Of a DNA stretch of 64,000 nt, positions 12,441-24,000 are shown one piece after another. Origin of the DNA: Sclerurus mexicanus. Lineage: Eukaryota > Chordata > Aves > Passeriformes > Furnariidae. A model generated the notes under the pieces. The model was not told where the DNA came from. It searched no databases and worked only from the letters and a program-made list of their open reading frames with translations. The position numbers and the translations under genes were made by a program. The stretch is taken from assembly GCA_013396755.1 (NCBI GenBank), contig VWZF01003636.1, positions 97,501-161,500 of the forward strand, in the 5' to 3' direction. Each line of letters opens with the position of its first letter. The first letter of the stretch is position 1.

Positions 12441-13544
12441 ATACTGAGGGCTGGACTACAGCTCTGTGCAGCCTCTGGAAAAACCTGAGTAAAGGTGGTG
12501 TCCAGTGAGGTGAATTAAGTGGAGATGATGGATTGAATCTGAAGAGAACTTCTCTGCAAGGTTGGGGAGGTGTGGGGGAGTACAGTCCATCCCCTCCTTT
12601 TAACACAAAAGGTAGACTTTCTGCACTTGTACCTCTAAATTGTGGGATATTCACCAAACAGATAGGTTTTGCTGGGTGAGAAAGGGAAGAGTTGCAGGAC
12701 TAATGCAAAGCAGAAGTAAACACATGAAAGTATGAACTGTGAAGATCTAAGAGTCTTATCTGGCATGTTGTAAAGTACTTCCCTGGAGCTCTGTAGGCTG
12801 CCCTGCCTGAGGTAGGACACCACAGCATCCCATGGACATCCTGGGGACTGGAAAGGGCAGAGGATAGCAGGGGTGACAGAAGTTCTTGTGAAGCTCCTGT
12901 GTGCAGAAAGCCTGGGAAACCTGGCCATGTACTCACTTGGGGGAAAACAAGCTGTTTAAAGGATGATCTGATGTGAAGATTTCAAGATGCTGAGGAAGAA
13001 TTTGAGAGGAAATGAACTAAACTCTTTAGATTTCCTCAGAATCCCAGGATGTGTGTTGATAAAATAAGTCTAAAGAAAAAAGGTAGCTGGAAAAAGAATG
13101 TGAATGTGTTTGACTCAAGCAGGGTGAAAGAAGCTGTTAAATTGCTGCTGCAGGATGAAAAAGGAGCTGCTTTCATTGCCTTGTGTTATGGAAAATAGGG
13201 ATAAATGGAGCTGGGGGGGAAGAAATCAGCTCTGTCCTTTCCTAGCATAACCCATATCTTGTCTGGCTTTATAGTTAAAGGCCAAATAATTAATCTTAAC
13301 TATTAAGACATGCATGAAAGGGATGAGTATGGAGGCAGTGCTGGTGTGTCTTCCTTGTCTAAATCAGCTGCCCATGAGATACAAGGAAAGGCCAAAGCTG
13401 TGCCTAAAGGAGTTATCTTGGCCTATACCCTGCATCCTCTTGCTGAATAATTCCCAGAGGCCATTTTTGACTTTGGCTCCCAACTGAGTGGTAAATAGAA
13501 TCCTCCAAATTCATGGTGTCAGGAGGAAAACAGTATAAAATGGG
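12441..13544. other. Unique non-coding sequence up to the assembly gap
   Basis: No gene, RNA or repeat recognised. Frames here are short and on both strands. The sequence ends in TATAAAATGGG directly before the run of N. Confidence 0.45.
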
Positions 13545-13581
13545 NNNNNNNNNNNNNNNNNNNNNNNNNNNNNNNNNNNNN
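13545..13581. other. Assembly gap (37 N)
   Basis: The run of N is preceded by TGGG and followed by GGGGGGG and then AGAAAAAAAACACAAACC. A gap bounded by G runs suggests that a G-rich low-complexity tract was unreadable or collapsed. The true length of the missing sequence is unknown, since N counts in drafts may be nominal. Confidence 0.99.
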
Positions 13582-14486
13582 GGGGGGGAGAAAAAAAACA
13601 CAAACCTTATTTCATATTTACAACAGGATTTTTATTATAAAGATTCTAAATCCTGAAGAACTCTGTTAGACACAGCAGTGCCATGAAGTCCCACTGCTGC
13701 AAGCATGACACGTGCCAGGGTCTGGATTTACCAGGCTCCTGTAAAGAGATAAAACCAGAAAGTACATCAGTACTGAAATGCCATTGAGCAAAGGGAATGT
13801 GCCTGTGTGCTCTGACCTACAAGGAAGTAGCTAGCAGAGGTCTTACTAATTTTACTGCTGGCATATAAATACTTCTCCTGTGTGTATGGCATGCAGAGTA
13901 GTCTAATTGTAAACCTGTAGTGATGCACTAATTTATGGAGAAATAAGATGAGAAAAGTGGAGGTAATACACAATATTTTTAGTAATGGGAGCTGGCTGTG
14001 TGTTCTCTTATCCAATGTGTACTGAACTTTATGCACAAAAATAGAAATACCACTGTTGCCTGATGCTCAGTGACACTGTTGATGTGATGTGAGCCAGAAC
14101 AGACGAGCACAAAAGCCTCCTCTCTGCTCTAAAAATCACTTTTTCCACCAGATTGTAAGAGCACAGCATAAAGCCACTCAGGTTTTTCTTAATTACTCAA
14201 ATTCACTTACTAAACTCTGTTTGTTCAGGGTGGGGTTTTTACCTTCTTGCAGACAGCTGGAAAATTGATATAAATAAGACTCAGCTGGAACCTTTAAATA
14301 AAACTCTTACCCAATGGGAAAGAAGAAAATGCTTCTCAAGGGGTGAAATTGTTCACATCATTCATAGGTTTGCTCTTCATGGGTTTGATTGGGAGAGATG
14401 GCCCTAAAATACTATTTTTGTCTGACTACAATCAGGAAATAAAATATTAGGGAAAACAGTGATCTAATACATCTGTTTGATCAGAA
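13582..14486. other. Unique non-coding sequence after the gap
   Basis: Begins with a G7 run and an A-rich stretch, followed by ordinary unique sequence. No gene or repeat family recognised. Confidence 0.45.
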
Positions 14487-14641
14487 TTGCCCAGAGAGGT
14501 TGTGGACTCCCCATCCCTGGAAGTGTTCAAGGCCAGGTTGGACAGGACTTGGGCCACTGGAAGGTGTCCCTGTCCATGGCAGGGGGTGAAACAAGATGAT
14601 ATTTAATGTTCCTCCCAACCCAAACCAGCCTGTGATTCTAT
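14487..14641 (+). mobile_element. CR1 LINE 3' end
   Basis: Shows TGCCCAGAGAGGTTGTGG, CCCCATCCCTGGAAGTGTT, AAGGCCAGGTTGGACAGG, AAGGTGTCCCTGTCCATGG and a CCTGTGATTCTA terminus. The GGAGCAACCT block is shortened compared with other copies (GGACTTGGGCCACTGG), a small internal deletion. Confidence 0.92.
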
Positions 14642-17600
14642 TTGTAGGGCCAAGTTCCAAGCTGCAAGAGTTCTCTTTGACTGCTCAGGTGTCTTTCTTT
14701 CCAGAATTGCCTGCTTTGAAGTTCCCTGTCCCTTTTTTCCCCTCTTAATTTTTCACTTAACTTTTGTTAATTTTGACTGTTGTCCCATAGAAATAAACAG
14801 AAAGTATTATTCCAGCTACTTCTTGCAAAAAATGGAGTTGATATGAGGTGGAATAACTTCAGTCTCTTCCCAGGGCATGAGTCTGTTGTGTCAATGAAAC
14901 CATATTTCTTCTTTAACCTGCTTCTCATTTGTCTGCATCTTCCCCCGTTGCCTTCAGGAATGAGTCATTAATAGCTGCTATTCAGGAAAAAAGTGAGAAC
15001 TCTTTCAGTCCATAATTCACCCTCACAATTCAAGCAGTGAGTCAGTGTTGGACCTTTTCATACTCCATCATCCCATAACCACCAAACCAGACGAAGTACT
15101 GTGTTTGTAAAGACAATGCCAAATTCACTGGCACCTGCTCAGATCTGCCCTCAAAGTCCTGGGCAGGTTGGTAGGGTTTTCATCCCAGAGCTCTAAACTG
15201 GTGTCAGGTGCTTGGGCTTGCTGTTTCTGCTTCTTGTATGTGGATTTTTTCCTAGTCACGAGCTTTGCCAGTGCCTCATCCCGCTGCACAGGGTGCTGTG
15301 AGCTGCCTCATCAAGCCCCACGTGCCTCTAACCCACCAAACATGATAGAAATCGGTGCACAATTTAAACCTGACAGGTTTTCTTTTTTTTTTCTTTACTA
15401 CAGATAAAAGTCTGTTGATTTGCCAACCCCAGCTGTGAAACGTTCCCGCTGCCTGAACTATTTTCCACACAACACTTGTTTTCTTTGTAAAAGCCTTTTT
15501 CTATTGATCTGAATTGACTTGTGCAGAAAAGCCTTGAGAGCTCGATGCAAATTGTTGCCATGCACTTACTGGGAGCAGCAGAGCAACACAAAGGGATGTT
15601 TCTGCGTGGATGTGCAACACCCCTATTTCAAGGCATGTCTCCCTGTATTGATATTTGGCCTGATCTTGCTCTCAGACTATAAGCAAGCAGTCAATTAATG
15701 CATTTTTAAATGTTTTGAGGAGGTGCTAAGTCTAAAGCCTGAGCAGGGCACATGTTTGGGTAGAGGAATGCTGAATCCGCGTGTTTTCCTGGATTGAGCT
15801 GAAATTGATCTCAATCTTTCAGCTGAGACAACATCAACTCCTGGAATTTTATCCCAGCTGTGTGTCAGAGCTGAGGGGAAGCACCGAAATGCCACCAGAA
15901 AGAGCAGCTTATTTAGTTCTTCAACCTGCTGAAATAACTGGGTTTATTAAGTTTCTGAGCTTAGTTACTGTACTAAAGAACCATTAGTGGGTTTGGGGTG
16001 GAAAAGAATCAGTTCTTGAATGATTTGTCCACAAAGAGTTTTGAGGTGTCGGTCCCTGTTGTGGACAGGAGGCTCTGCTGTCAGAGTGTTCATCAGCCAC
16101 AGTGAGTGGGCGACGTTTTGTTTGCTTGAGGAAAGGATCTGGCAATTCATCCACGTACATGTGGGTGTAACCACAAAAAGGGAGAGTGAAAAACACGGGA
16201 CCAAGGCCTTTTGCAGGTAAAACTTGCCCTCTGGGTAGCTAAAATATCCACAGAAAGTGCTAGAAGTGTTTGTGATGAACCAGGTTGAGAATAAGAAGGA
16301 TTTGCTGGTAAAAAGGCACATCACTGCAGCTTCTGTTCACAGAATGTCCATGAGTATGCAGGTGGAGGAACAGACTGCAGGAAGCTTTCCCTGCTGTTTA
16401 CCCAAACTCCATCCCTGCAACTCCTGGCCAGCCTTCAGGACCCACCATCCAAGGAAGAATTTAATTTTTTTTTAATTTTTTTTGCTGGTTTCAAGTCCAC
16501 ATCATGTTTCTTTTAGAGCAATTGGTTTGCATAGAGATGTGAATACTTCTCTCTTCCTTTTTTTTATGCTTGATTGTGCCAAAGTTGAGGCAACACGTGG
16601 CTTCTTGGATACCTGGGAGTGGCTCCCAGTGCTTCCTTGGGAACTGGAGAGTTCAGTGCCTGCAGGAGGTTTGATTCTGGTAGGAAGTAAAGCCTTCATG
16701 ATGTTTCGCAAGTCCTCAAGAAGCAGAGCCAGGTTTCTTTCCCTGGTGATGTGCAATGCAGCCCAAATCCACCAAGGCTCCTGCATCCAACTTTAAGAGC
16801 TGGAGTGGCCCCGGAGGACGAGGCACAGTCTGTACTTACACAGGCAGTGTTGATCCAGGATTAAGGTGACTAGAGCTGGCTGCTCTGGGGACATATATAT
16901 TAGACTTTTGAAGAAACTTTTGACCTTAGCCATGCTCGTGTTGTGTTTGAAGTAACCGTGGTGGCTCCCACGACGTCGTGACTCCCGAAGCTCACGGTCG
17001 GTCACTGGCGTGGTTGAAGAGTGGAGGATTTGAGAGGGGCCAAAACAGTTCAAGGAAATAAATCCCATTGAATTGAGTGTGACATGAAATCATCCAGGGC
17101 CTTTGGATCATCCCCATTAACAATATTGTGCAAAACCATGAAAAGTTCTGGTGGTTCTGGGTGAAGGTGAACAGGGAATTTGCAGTCTGCTCTAAATCTG
17201 AGCTCTTCTCAATAGCAACATCACAGCCTGGCATATGTAAAAATAGCTCTTTGGATGGAAAGTTATTCCTGAAATCCTGGCAACTTTAGTGTTTCAGAAG
17301 CAAAAGATCCCACTGAAGTGTTGTGGTTGAAAAGCAAGAGCAGAGGAACACAAAGCAAATACGTTAAGTCTTAAATTCTTCTTCTGGAGTAACTTCTGCA
17401 CATCTTCAGAATTGCACGGGGCTGAGGAGCTGAGAGGAAGTGAAGGGGTTTAAAAAAAGCCTCCAAAACCCTCCTGAGAAATTGTATGTTTTATTTAATC
17501 ATATCATGCTGAAACTGTTTTTTCTTACGTAAGAAATAATGAGTGGAAGTGGGAGAGCGATGTTTCTGGGCTGACCCTGGTCCCAGACCCTGGCTCGTGG

Positions 17601-17943
17601 GAAGGACTGCAGTGGGAACATCCACCAGCAGAGCAGAGCACAGCCTAATGAGTGCTGAGTGACAATGGCACTGCCACTGCAGGCATGTGACATGCCCATG
17701 AATAGCAAATGAATTCATTATAATCACTGCTATTTCCATGAATACCAAATGAGCTTATAATAACTGAACTCCTGAAGAGTTACCATTTTGTGAGTTAAAA
17801 AAACAAAATAAAAGCCAAACCCCAACAGAAAGAACAAGCAATGGAAATAGTGGGGAAAACGAACCCTACTGTATTTTGGAGAAGTGATATATAGACAAAG
17901 TGCTTGAAAAAGTGAAATATTTAGAATTAAACAACCATTTGTG
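14642..17943. other. Unique non-coding sequence with a small tandem duplication
   Basis: No recognisable exon or RNA gene. T-rich runs lie near 15382-15393 and 16462-16482. A 40-bp-period imperfect duplication is listed separately at 17696-17765. Open frames such as 15965-16324 minus and 16482-16796 plus match no family I recognise. Confidence 0.45.
17696..17765. repeat. Imperfect two-copy tandem duplication, period 40 bp
   Basis: CCATGAATAGCAAATGAA at 17696 is echoed by CCATGAATACCAAATGAG at 17736, and TTCATTATAATCA after the first by GCTTATAATAACT after the second. The spacing is exactly 40 bp. The substitutions between copies indicate an old local duplication. Confidence 0.75.
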
Positions 17944-18078
17944 CTGAAAAAGTCCTTTTAACCATCCAGACCAACCATTTCCCAGCACTTCCAGGGCTGC
18001 CACAAACCCATGTGCCCAAGTGCCACATCCACACCTTTTAAATCCCTCCAGGGATGGGGACTCCACCTTTGCCACTAG
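17944..18078 (-). mobile_element. CR1 LINE 3' end, diverged
   Basis: The plus strand carries AAAAGTCCTTTTAACCATCC, CCAACCATTTCCCAGCACTT, CCCATGTGCCCAAGTGCCAC and CCCTCCAGGGATGGGGACTC, the reverse complement of a CR1 tail of the same type as 36027-36316. The terminal GAATCATAG-type end is missing or diverged. Confidence 0.87.
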
Positions 18079-21000
18079 TTGATGATAGCTCTTGTCCATT
18101 TGTTTTGTCGTTTTTGTTCTGTTTTTCATTTGAATTTCTCATTTTTGAATGCTAGCTACCAGTTAATGAGGATGCAGAATTATTTATTTGCTTAACAGAC
18201 AATCTCAATGAACAGTAGGTTCTTTTCATAAAGAAATAGCTTTGCTGTAAAAGGACAACTCAGATAACACTTTAAAAGCTAAAGAAGGTTCACCTTTTGT
18301 ATAGATATATGTAGAACCTTTTGGACGGGCCTGAAGCAGAGAAACTCTGGCTTCGTGTCAAACATCTCCTCCACCAAAACTTCAGAGAACTGAAATTGTG
18401 AGAGGGGCTTAGCTGTGAAAGAACTATGCACCATGGACTGAAACACCATAAAATCTGCAAGGAATCATTTGCTGTGGTCAGAATCCTCCTCCTCTGCTCA
18501 AATGCTGCACTCTGGGGGGACTCTGTGCTCCCCCTGCCCAATGGAAGCTCAGCCCACTCCTCCTGCCTGTGCTTCCCAGCCTGGTCTGCCCTGGCTTTTC
18601 ACTGGGTGAGGGTGGTTGTGACTGTGCTGGCGGTGTTGGAACACCCCAGCTTACCTGTGTGAAGGTAAAATCAGACAAGGTAAATGGATTTAGACTTGGT
18701 GACCTTCCACATGAAAGATAAAAGAAAACTCTGGTCATTCCTTGTGTTGTGGGAACAGCTCCTGAAATACCAATTAAAAGCTGTAATGGGAGCTCAGGGT
18801 GGGTCTGTACCATAAGGCACTTCTAGGGCAGGCAGGAGGGTTGCAATAATAATAATACCAAGTACATTTCCTTATTTAACTTTGTTTTTTATTGTGTTCA
18901 GCCTGCAGCTGATTTTTTTTCTAATTTTTTTACCTTGTAACAGAGTCCCTAATTGAGACACATGAAGCTCATAAGAGGCTTTAGACAAGATTCAGCTCAC
19001 CACAAAAGTCATTATCTCATTTTCATTTATTAACATGATATTTCCAATGGATTAACGAGGGTTTCCCTTTTGTTGCCTCTGCTATGGCAGTAGCCCTAAA
19101 GGGGCTGTTGCATTTCTCCATCTCAAGTGACTTCTTACTCACATTAGATTACAGTAATGTACGTGTTCCAGGAATGACATTTATTCTACTTCTTGAATTA
19201 AAATTCCCTATTTGAAGTGGCTATAATTGCTGGAAATAGGATAGAGTGGACTTGAGTGTTGATTTTAGCAATGAGCTGATATCAAAATAGCTGCTGCTAG
19301 AACTGGGCATGGGAAAATACTCTCCCCTAATTTCAGGTGTCTAATGCCATCATATTTCTGGAATCTGCATACTATGATGCAGAGCTGGTAATTTCAATAT
19401 TCTGAGGAAGCCAGAGGTCATCTTAAGAAACTACTCCCTGTATTTTCCACAGCACTCAGAGTTATTTTTCAAGCATCAGTGGTGCTGCCATTCCACGAGG
19501 CTGAAAAGAGCAAAGTAATAGTGCAAATTTTTGGTTAAGTGGGAAAAGCAACAGTGGGATGCCCTGCCAGACCCACTGCAGCAGGATGTGGTGGTGAACC
19601 CCAGCACGGGGAGCTGTGTTATTTTCCAATCATGTTTTCCAGCTCTGCTCACTGCTCCCCAGGTCCTGCTCCTCTCCCAGAAGGCAGCCTGAGCAGCATT
19701 ACAGCCAGGACCTGCAGAGAGCCTGTCTGCTCCAGGCACTGTCTGATCTTGTCTGACATAATTTAAACCTGTGCTTCCTGCCTTAGTTTTACATTTTGCA
19801 GGGCCTGAAAGGTTCAGTAGGAAACAAAACTCACCTACGAAAAATAGAGAATAGGGGATTTGAATCAGTGCAGTCTGCTGCTACCTCATCCTACCTGATA
19901 CAACGATGCTGCCGGGCTTCTGCCATTAGGTTTGATATTAAACCAGCACCTTAATTTTTTGTGCTGTCAGATTTCTTCTGTCCAGTCCCTTCAGAGGTCT
20001 CAGCCCCGAAGGAAGAGAGTTTAAACCTGGCATTTAGGAGGAAAAATGTGTCTGCTCCAGCCAAGCCTCCCCAAAGCAGCTGGATTTAGTGCTGTTCCTC
20101 ACCTGTGCCGTGTCCAGCCCCGCTGCTGGCTGCCTGTGGGTGCACACAGAGGAGTTAGCACAGAGTGATGGTGTGTTCCTTCTGCGTCAGCTTTTAATAA
20201 GCCTAAGGACATGAAAATCAACTGTGGAGCTAGGAAGAAGAATTCTTCCTGCCTTGTCTTCTGGGGGAAAAAAGTATCGGGGATATTTAATGCAGGAAGC
20301 TCCATCATAAGGAGTTTAGAATCATAACTTACAGGGCTTTGTAAAAGCTCCTATGAACACAATCACTAACAGGTTCCAACATGAGTTTTTAAACTGAAGC
20401 AGTCTTTCTGATGTATTTTGGAATTTCTTTTTCTCTTTCTGTTTTAGGGGGTGCTTTGGGCTTTATTTGTTAAATTACAGATCCAGGCTGATGTCTTGGG
20501 AAGGGAGGTGGCAGCGTCCTCTGCAATGCCTGTGCTGGCAGTAAGTGGAGAAGCCCCTGTGTGGGATCTCCTCCCTTTTTTGGGGTGTCACAACTGTAGT
20601 TATTTGAAGGAAAGCTTCAAGTGGGCCTTTAAGGGATGGACTTAAACTTTTGCAGGGGCGAGGGCAAGGGAAATGCTTTTTTTAAAAATAAAAGATATCT
20701 GTATAAAATGCACCTTCTTAATTCTCCATGGTTTTTGTAATGAATATTCTCTCTAATATAATAATAATAAAACTCATGTCAGGTAAATGGCCTTAACCTG
20801 ATGGGTGGAGGGACCTGTTGAGAAACACAAAAACCCTGGAGTGACCCCAGAACCCCCCGCTTGGGATTCAGGAGTTGTCACCAAGCATCACCAAGTGCTC
20901 AGCTCTGCCTCTGGCAGCCCCTTCCTGTAGTTTGTATTTCACAGCAGGGTTCAGAGAGATTGGTCTGTGTTCACCCGAGCCTGACCAGAAAGGGTGTTCA

Positions 21001-24000
21001 GAGTGTGTTCTTCCTTAATTTAAAAAAAAAAGGAAAGAATAAATAGTACGAACAGTTGGAATAAAACCTGAGTTTTGGGTAAATTCCAATAATGTGTTTT
21101 TCATTGCATGAGATGCGATGCCTGTCAGCACTTACTAGTCAAATTTGCCTCCTTTTTGCGTTTCTTAAACAACTGCCCCCCTCTTTTTTTGTAACAGAGA
21201 GAAGTGTCCTGCATATCATGCTTCCATCTCCATACTGTAATTATTAATATAGGGTACGGAGAGGTCACCTATGTTTTTTGGCAGCAGTTATGTTCCCATG
21301 TATAAATCATGATAAAGTGCTATTACTCTGTAGGGTACACTGATGTTTTCAATTTACCCTGTGTAGAATAGTTTTTTTCCTTTCTCCCTTTAAAAAAAAA
21401 AAAAAAGGAAAAAAAAAGCCTTTTGTTCCTATCACATAGATAAACTCATAGATTTCCCAACCAATAAAGATAATATTAATAAATATGAGGCATTGTTACA
21501 AAGTAGGTCCTAACTATGCAGCCTAATGTTTCAGTAAGTCTGTGGTGCACATCCTTTTATAGCCAATTAAGAGGATGTTTTATTTCCCTCATTAAAAGTG
21601 CAGCCCACAGTCACCATGTTGAATCAAATAAGTACGAGTTTGCACATCCTGTGCTCAACCTTTCCTCGAGGCACAGGAGCATTTGTCATCTTTATAATAA
21701 AGCTTTCCAATTTTTCTGATTAATATTTAAAAGAAATAACATGACCTGAGGAATATGTGTATGTATATATATATATATATATATATATAAAAACCATCCT
21801 TGTGTTAAGGCATTCTGTGCTCCCTGGTTTAAGGCTAAGGTGCTATTAGATCACTTTGTATTCTGCCTCGTTCTAAGACCTATTTTCTGGTGTTTATGTG
21901 CATCAGGAGTCTCTTTGTGCTCCTTTCTCTCTCCCAGGTGACAGAGGGAGATCTCACTGGTGTTTCAGTGGTCACCAGGATGCTCCTGGTCTTCATTCTT
22001 GCCCTGCCACGTGGAGGTCAGGGGATGGTCCTCCAGAGATTGTCCTCTGAGCAATTACTAGGTCATTATGGGTCTGTGAGCAAGTGGTTTCTGAATCAAA
22101 CTCCTTGCAGCTTTCTAGCAGAGCAACCATGGGCTGGAGTGCTGTGAAAGGTGAGGTCCTGCCCCTTCATTCAGCTACTGAAACCTGGGCAGTGGTGGGG
22201 ACAGCAGGTTCATCGGAGCTCTCTCTTCTGGTTCTTGTGACAATTTGCTCATGTCACTGTTGTGCTTGTCTTTGGTGGAGATGACCTGGAAAAGTGTGAC
22301 TTTGGCTTGTAAAGGCACAATGTCCCCTCAATCCATGACTCCTGAGGGTCTCCAGCTGGCAGAGCTTCACTGAGCTCAAGGAGCTTCATGGTTGGGGAAG
22401 CAGGTACCTGTGTTAGGATCAGGGACTTCTGTAGGTTGCAGGAAGCTGACTACATACCTGTATTTTTGTTATCATTCTTATTTTTGAAACACATAATTGA
22501 GCTATGGTTGACAGTGTAATTCATTAATGTATTAAACACGGGTAAACAAAGAGTAGGCTGAGATTTGACAGCAGAGGTATTAGAAACTCTTTCCTCTTGT
22601 GCAGTCCTTGGACTACATAAATTCCCTGCTCTTCCTCCTTCCCCATTTTGACTCTTATTTGTTTTCTTTCATTTTCCCCCCAGTAATAATTGGAGGCAAA
22701 CAGAAGAAAACGAGGAGGGCTGAGATCACTGTTGGTATTTTATATTGGCACCCATCACTAAAGCCCCTCAGGTTCTTCAAACCATTACAAGCAATCACAG
22801 CTAGAATAACAAAATATAAGCCTTTAAACTTAAAGGCTCAATTATTCAGGGCTCTCTGTAAATTACAGACAAAGCTAACAAATTTCATACATTAGTCATG
22901 GTAAAAAATATTAAATTCCATGGTTTGTCACAGATTAATAGGAAAAAAAAGATTAAAACGGCAAGTGGTGTAAGTAATTTAAACAAATGGTTGTCAGAGA
23001 TTCTGCATGTTTGGTGAAGAATTAAATAAGTGAATATCAGCAGCTGAACTTCTTGTGGAGGAGCCAAACCCCTCTTGGAAAAGCTGAGGCTCTTTTTGAA
23101 TATGGAACCAACGTTTTTACTCAATCCTGTAACACATTCAAACCAGCTGTCACACAAAGAAAGAGAATTTACCGTGCAGTGTTGCTTGTGTTTGTCTTAA
23201 TCCATCCCCACCAGTTGGCCACTCGCTGCGGAGGGAAAAAAGGGAAAGCCTCCTGTGGACCAAAACTTGGAAGATGCAGAGAATTCCAAGATTAAAACTG
23301 AAGGCTGGAGTGCTTTTTGGAAGGGCTGATAATGCTGTGCACCACCAGGCCATCATCCCTTTAAGTAGCTCCAAGAAATAACTGAGAAATGTTCTTTCTG
23401 GTGTGTTGGCACTTGGGCAAACTGGCACCGGAGCCAAAGGGGTCCCCAGGCCAGCTTGGGAACGGGGTGGGACCCACCTGGCAGGGCACCACAGGATTTG
23501 TGTGCAGGGGGCTGTGCAACCACCACCCGTGAAATGGAGCTGTCCCTGATGACCCAACTTCTGCTGAAAGAGCATTCTCCAAATCTCCCGGTTGAGGAGG
23601 ATAACAGGAGTTAGGGGAGGGTTTTGCAAGAATGAGTTCTGCGTGTGCTCAACCTGTGACAGTTCCTAAAAGTTGTTTGCTTTTCATTTTTTTAATGGTT
23701 TTATTTGTTTATTTATTTAATTTGTTATCCCTATCTGTTGGAAAGATGATGAAAGCCTTCCTTCCTCCTGATCTCCTGGATCTAACAGTGGGATATCAAG
23801 AACAGAACCTCACCCTACCATTTCAACTTCATTCAACGTGTTTCTGATTCTTTTTTCAACTCTTCACTTCTTTAACCCTTGTTTGTCTAGCGGGACACAG
23901 AAGAGATGTCAAAGCTGTGGTTGATAGCAAGGGAATCAAGTATTTGTTTTCTGGATTTCCCTTTTCTTTCACTCCATGTTATGGTTCTTGTGGTGCCACA

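Noticed and set aside
23505..23520. CTCF-like word CAGGGGGCTG (and a similar one near 35838)
   Set aside because: Only part of the CTCF motif matches; such words are common by chance in GC-rich sequence.
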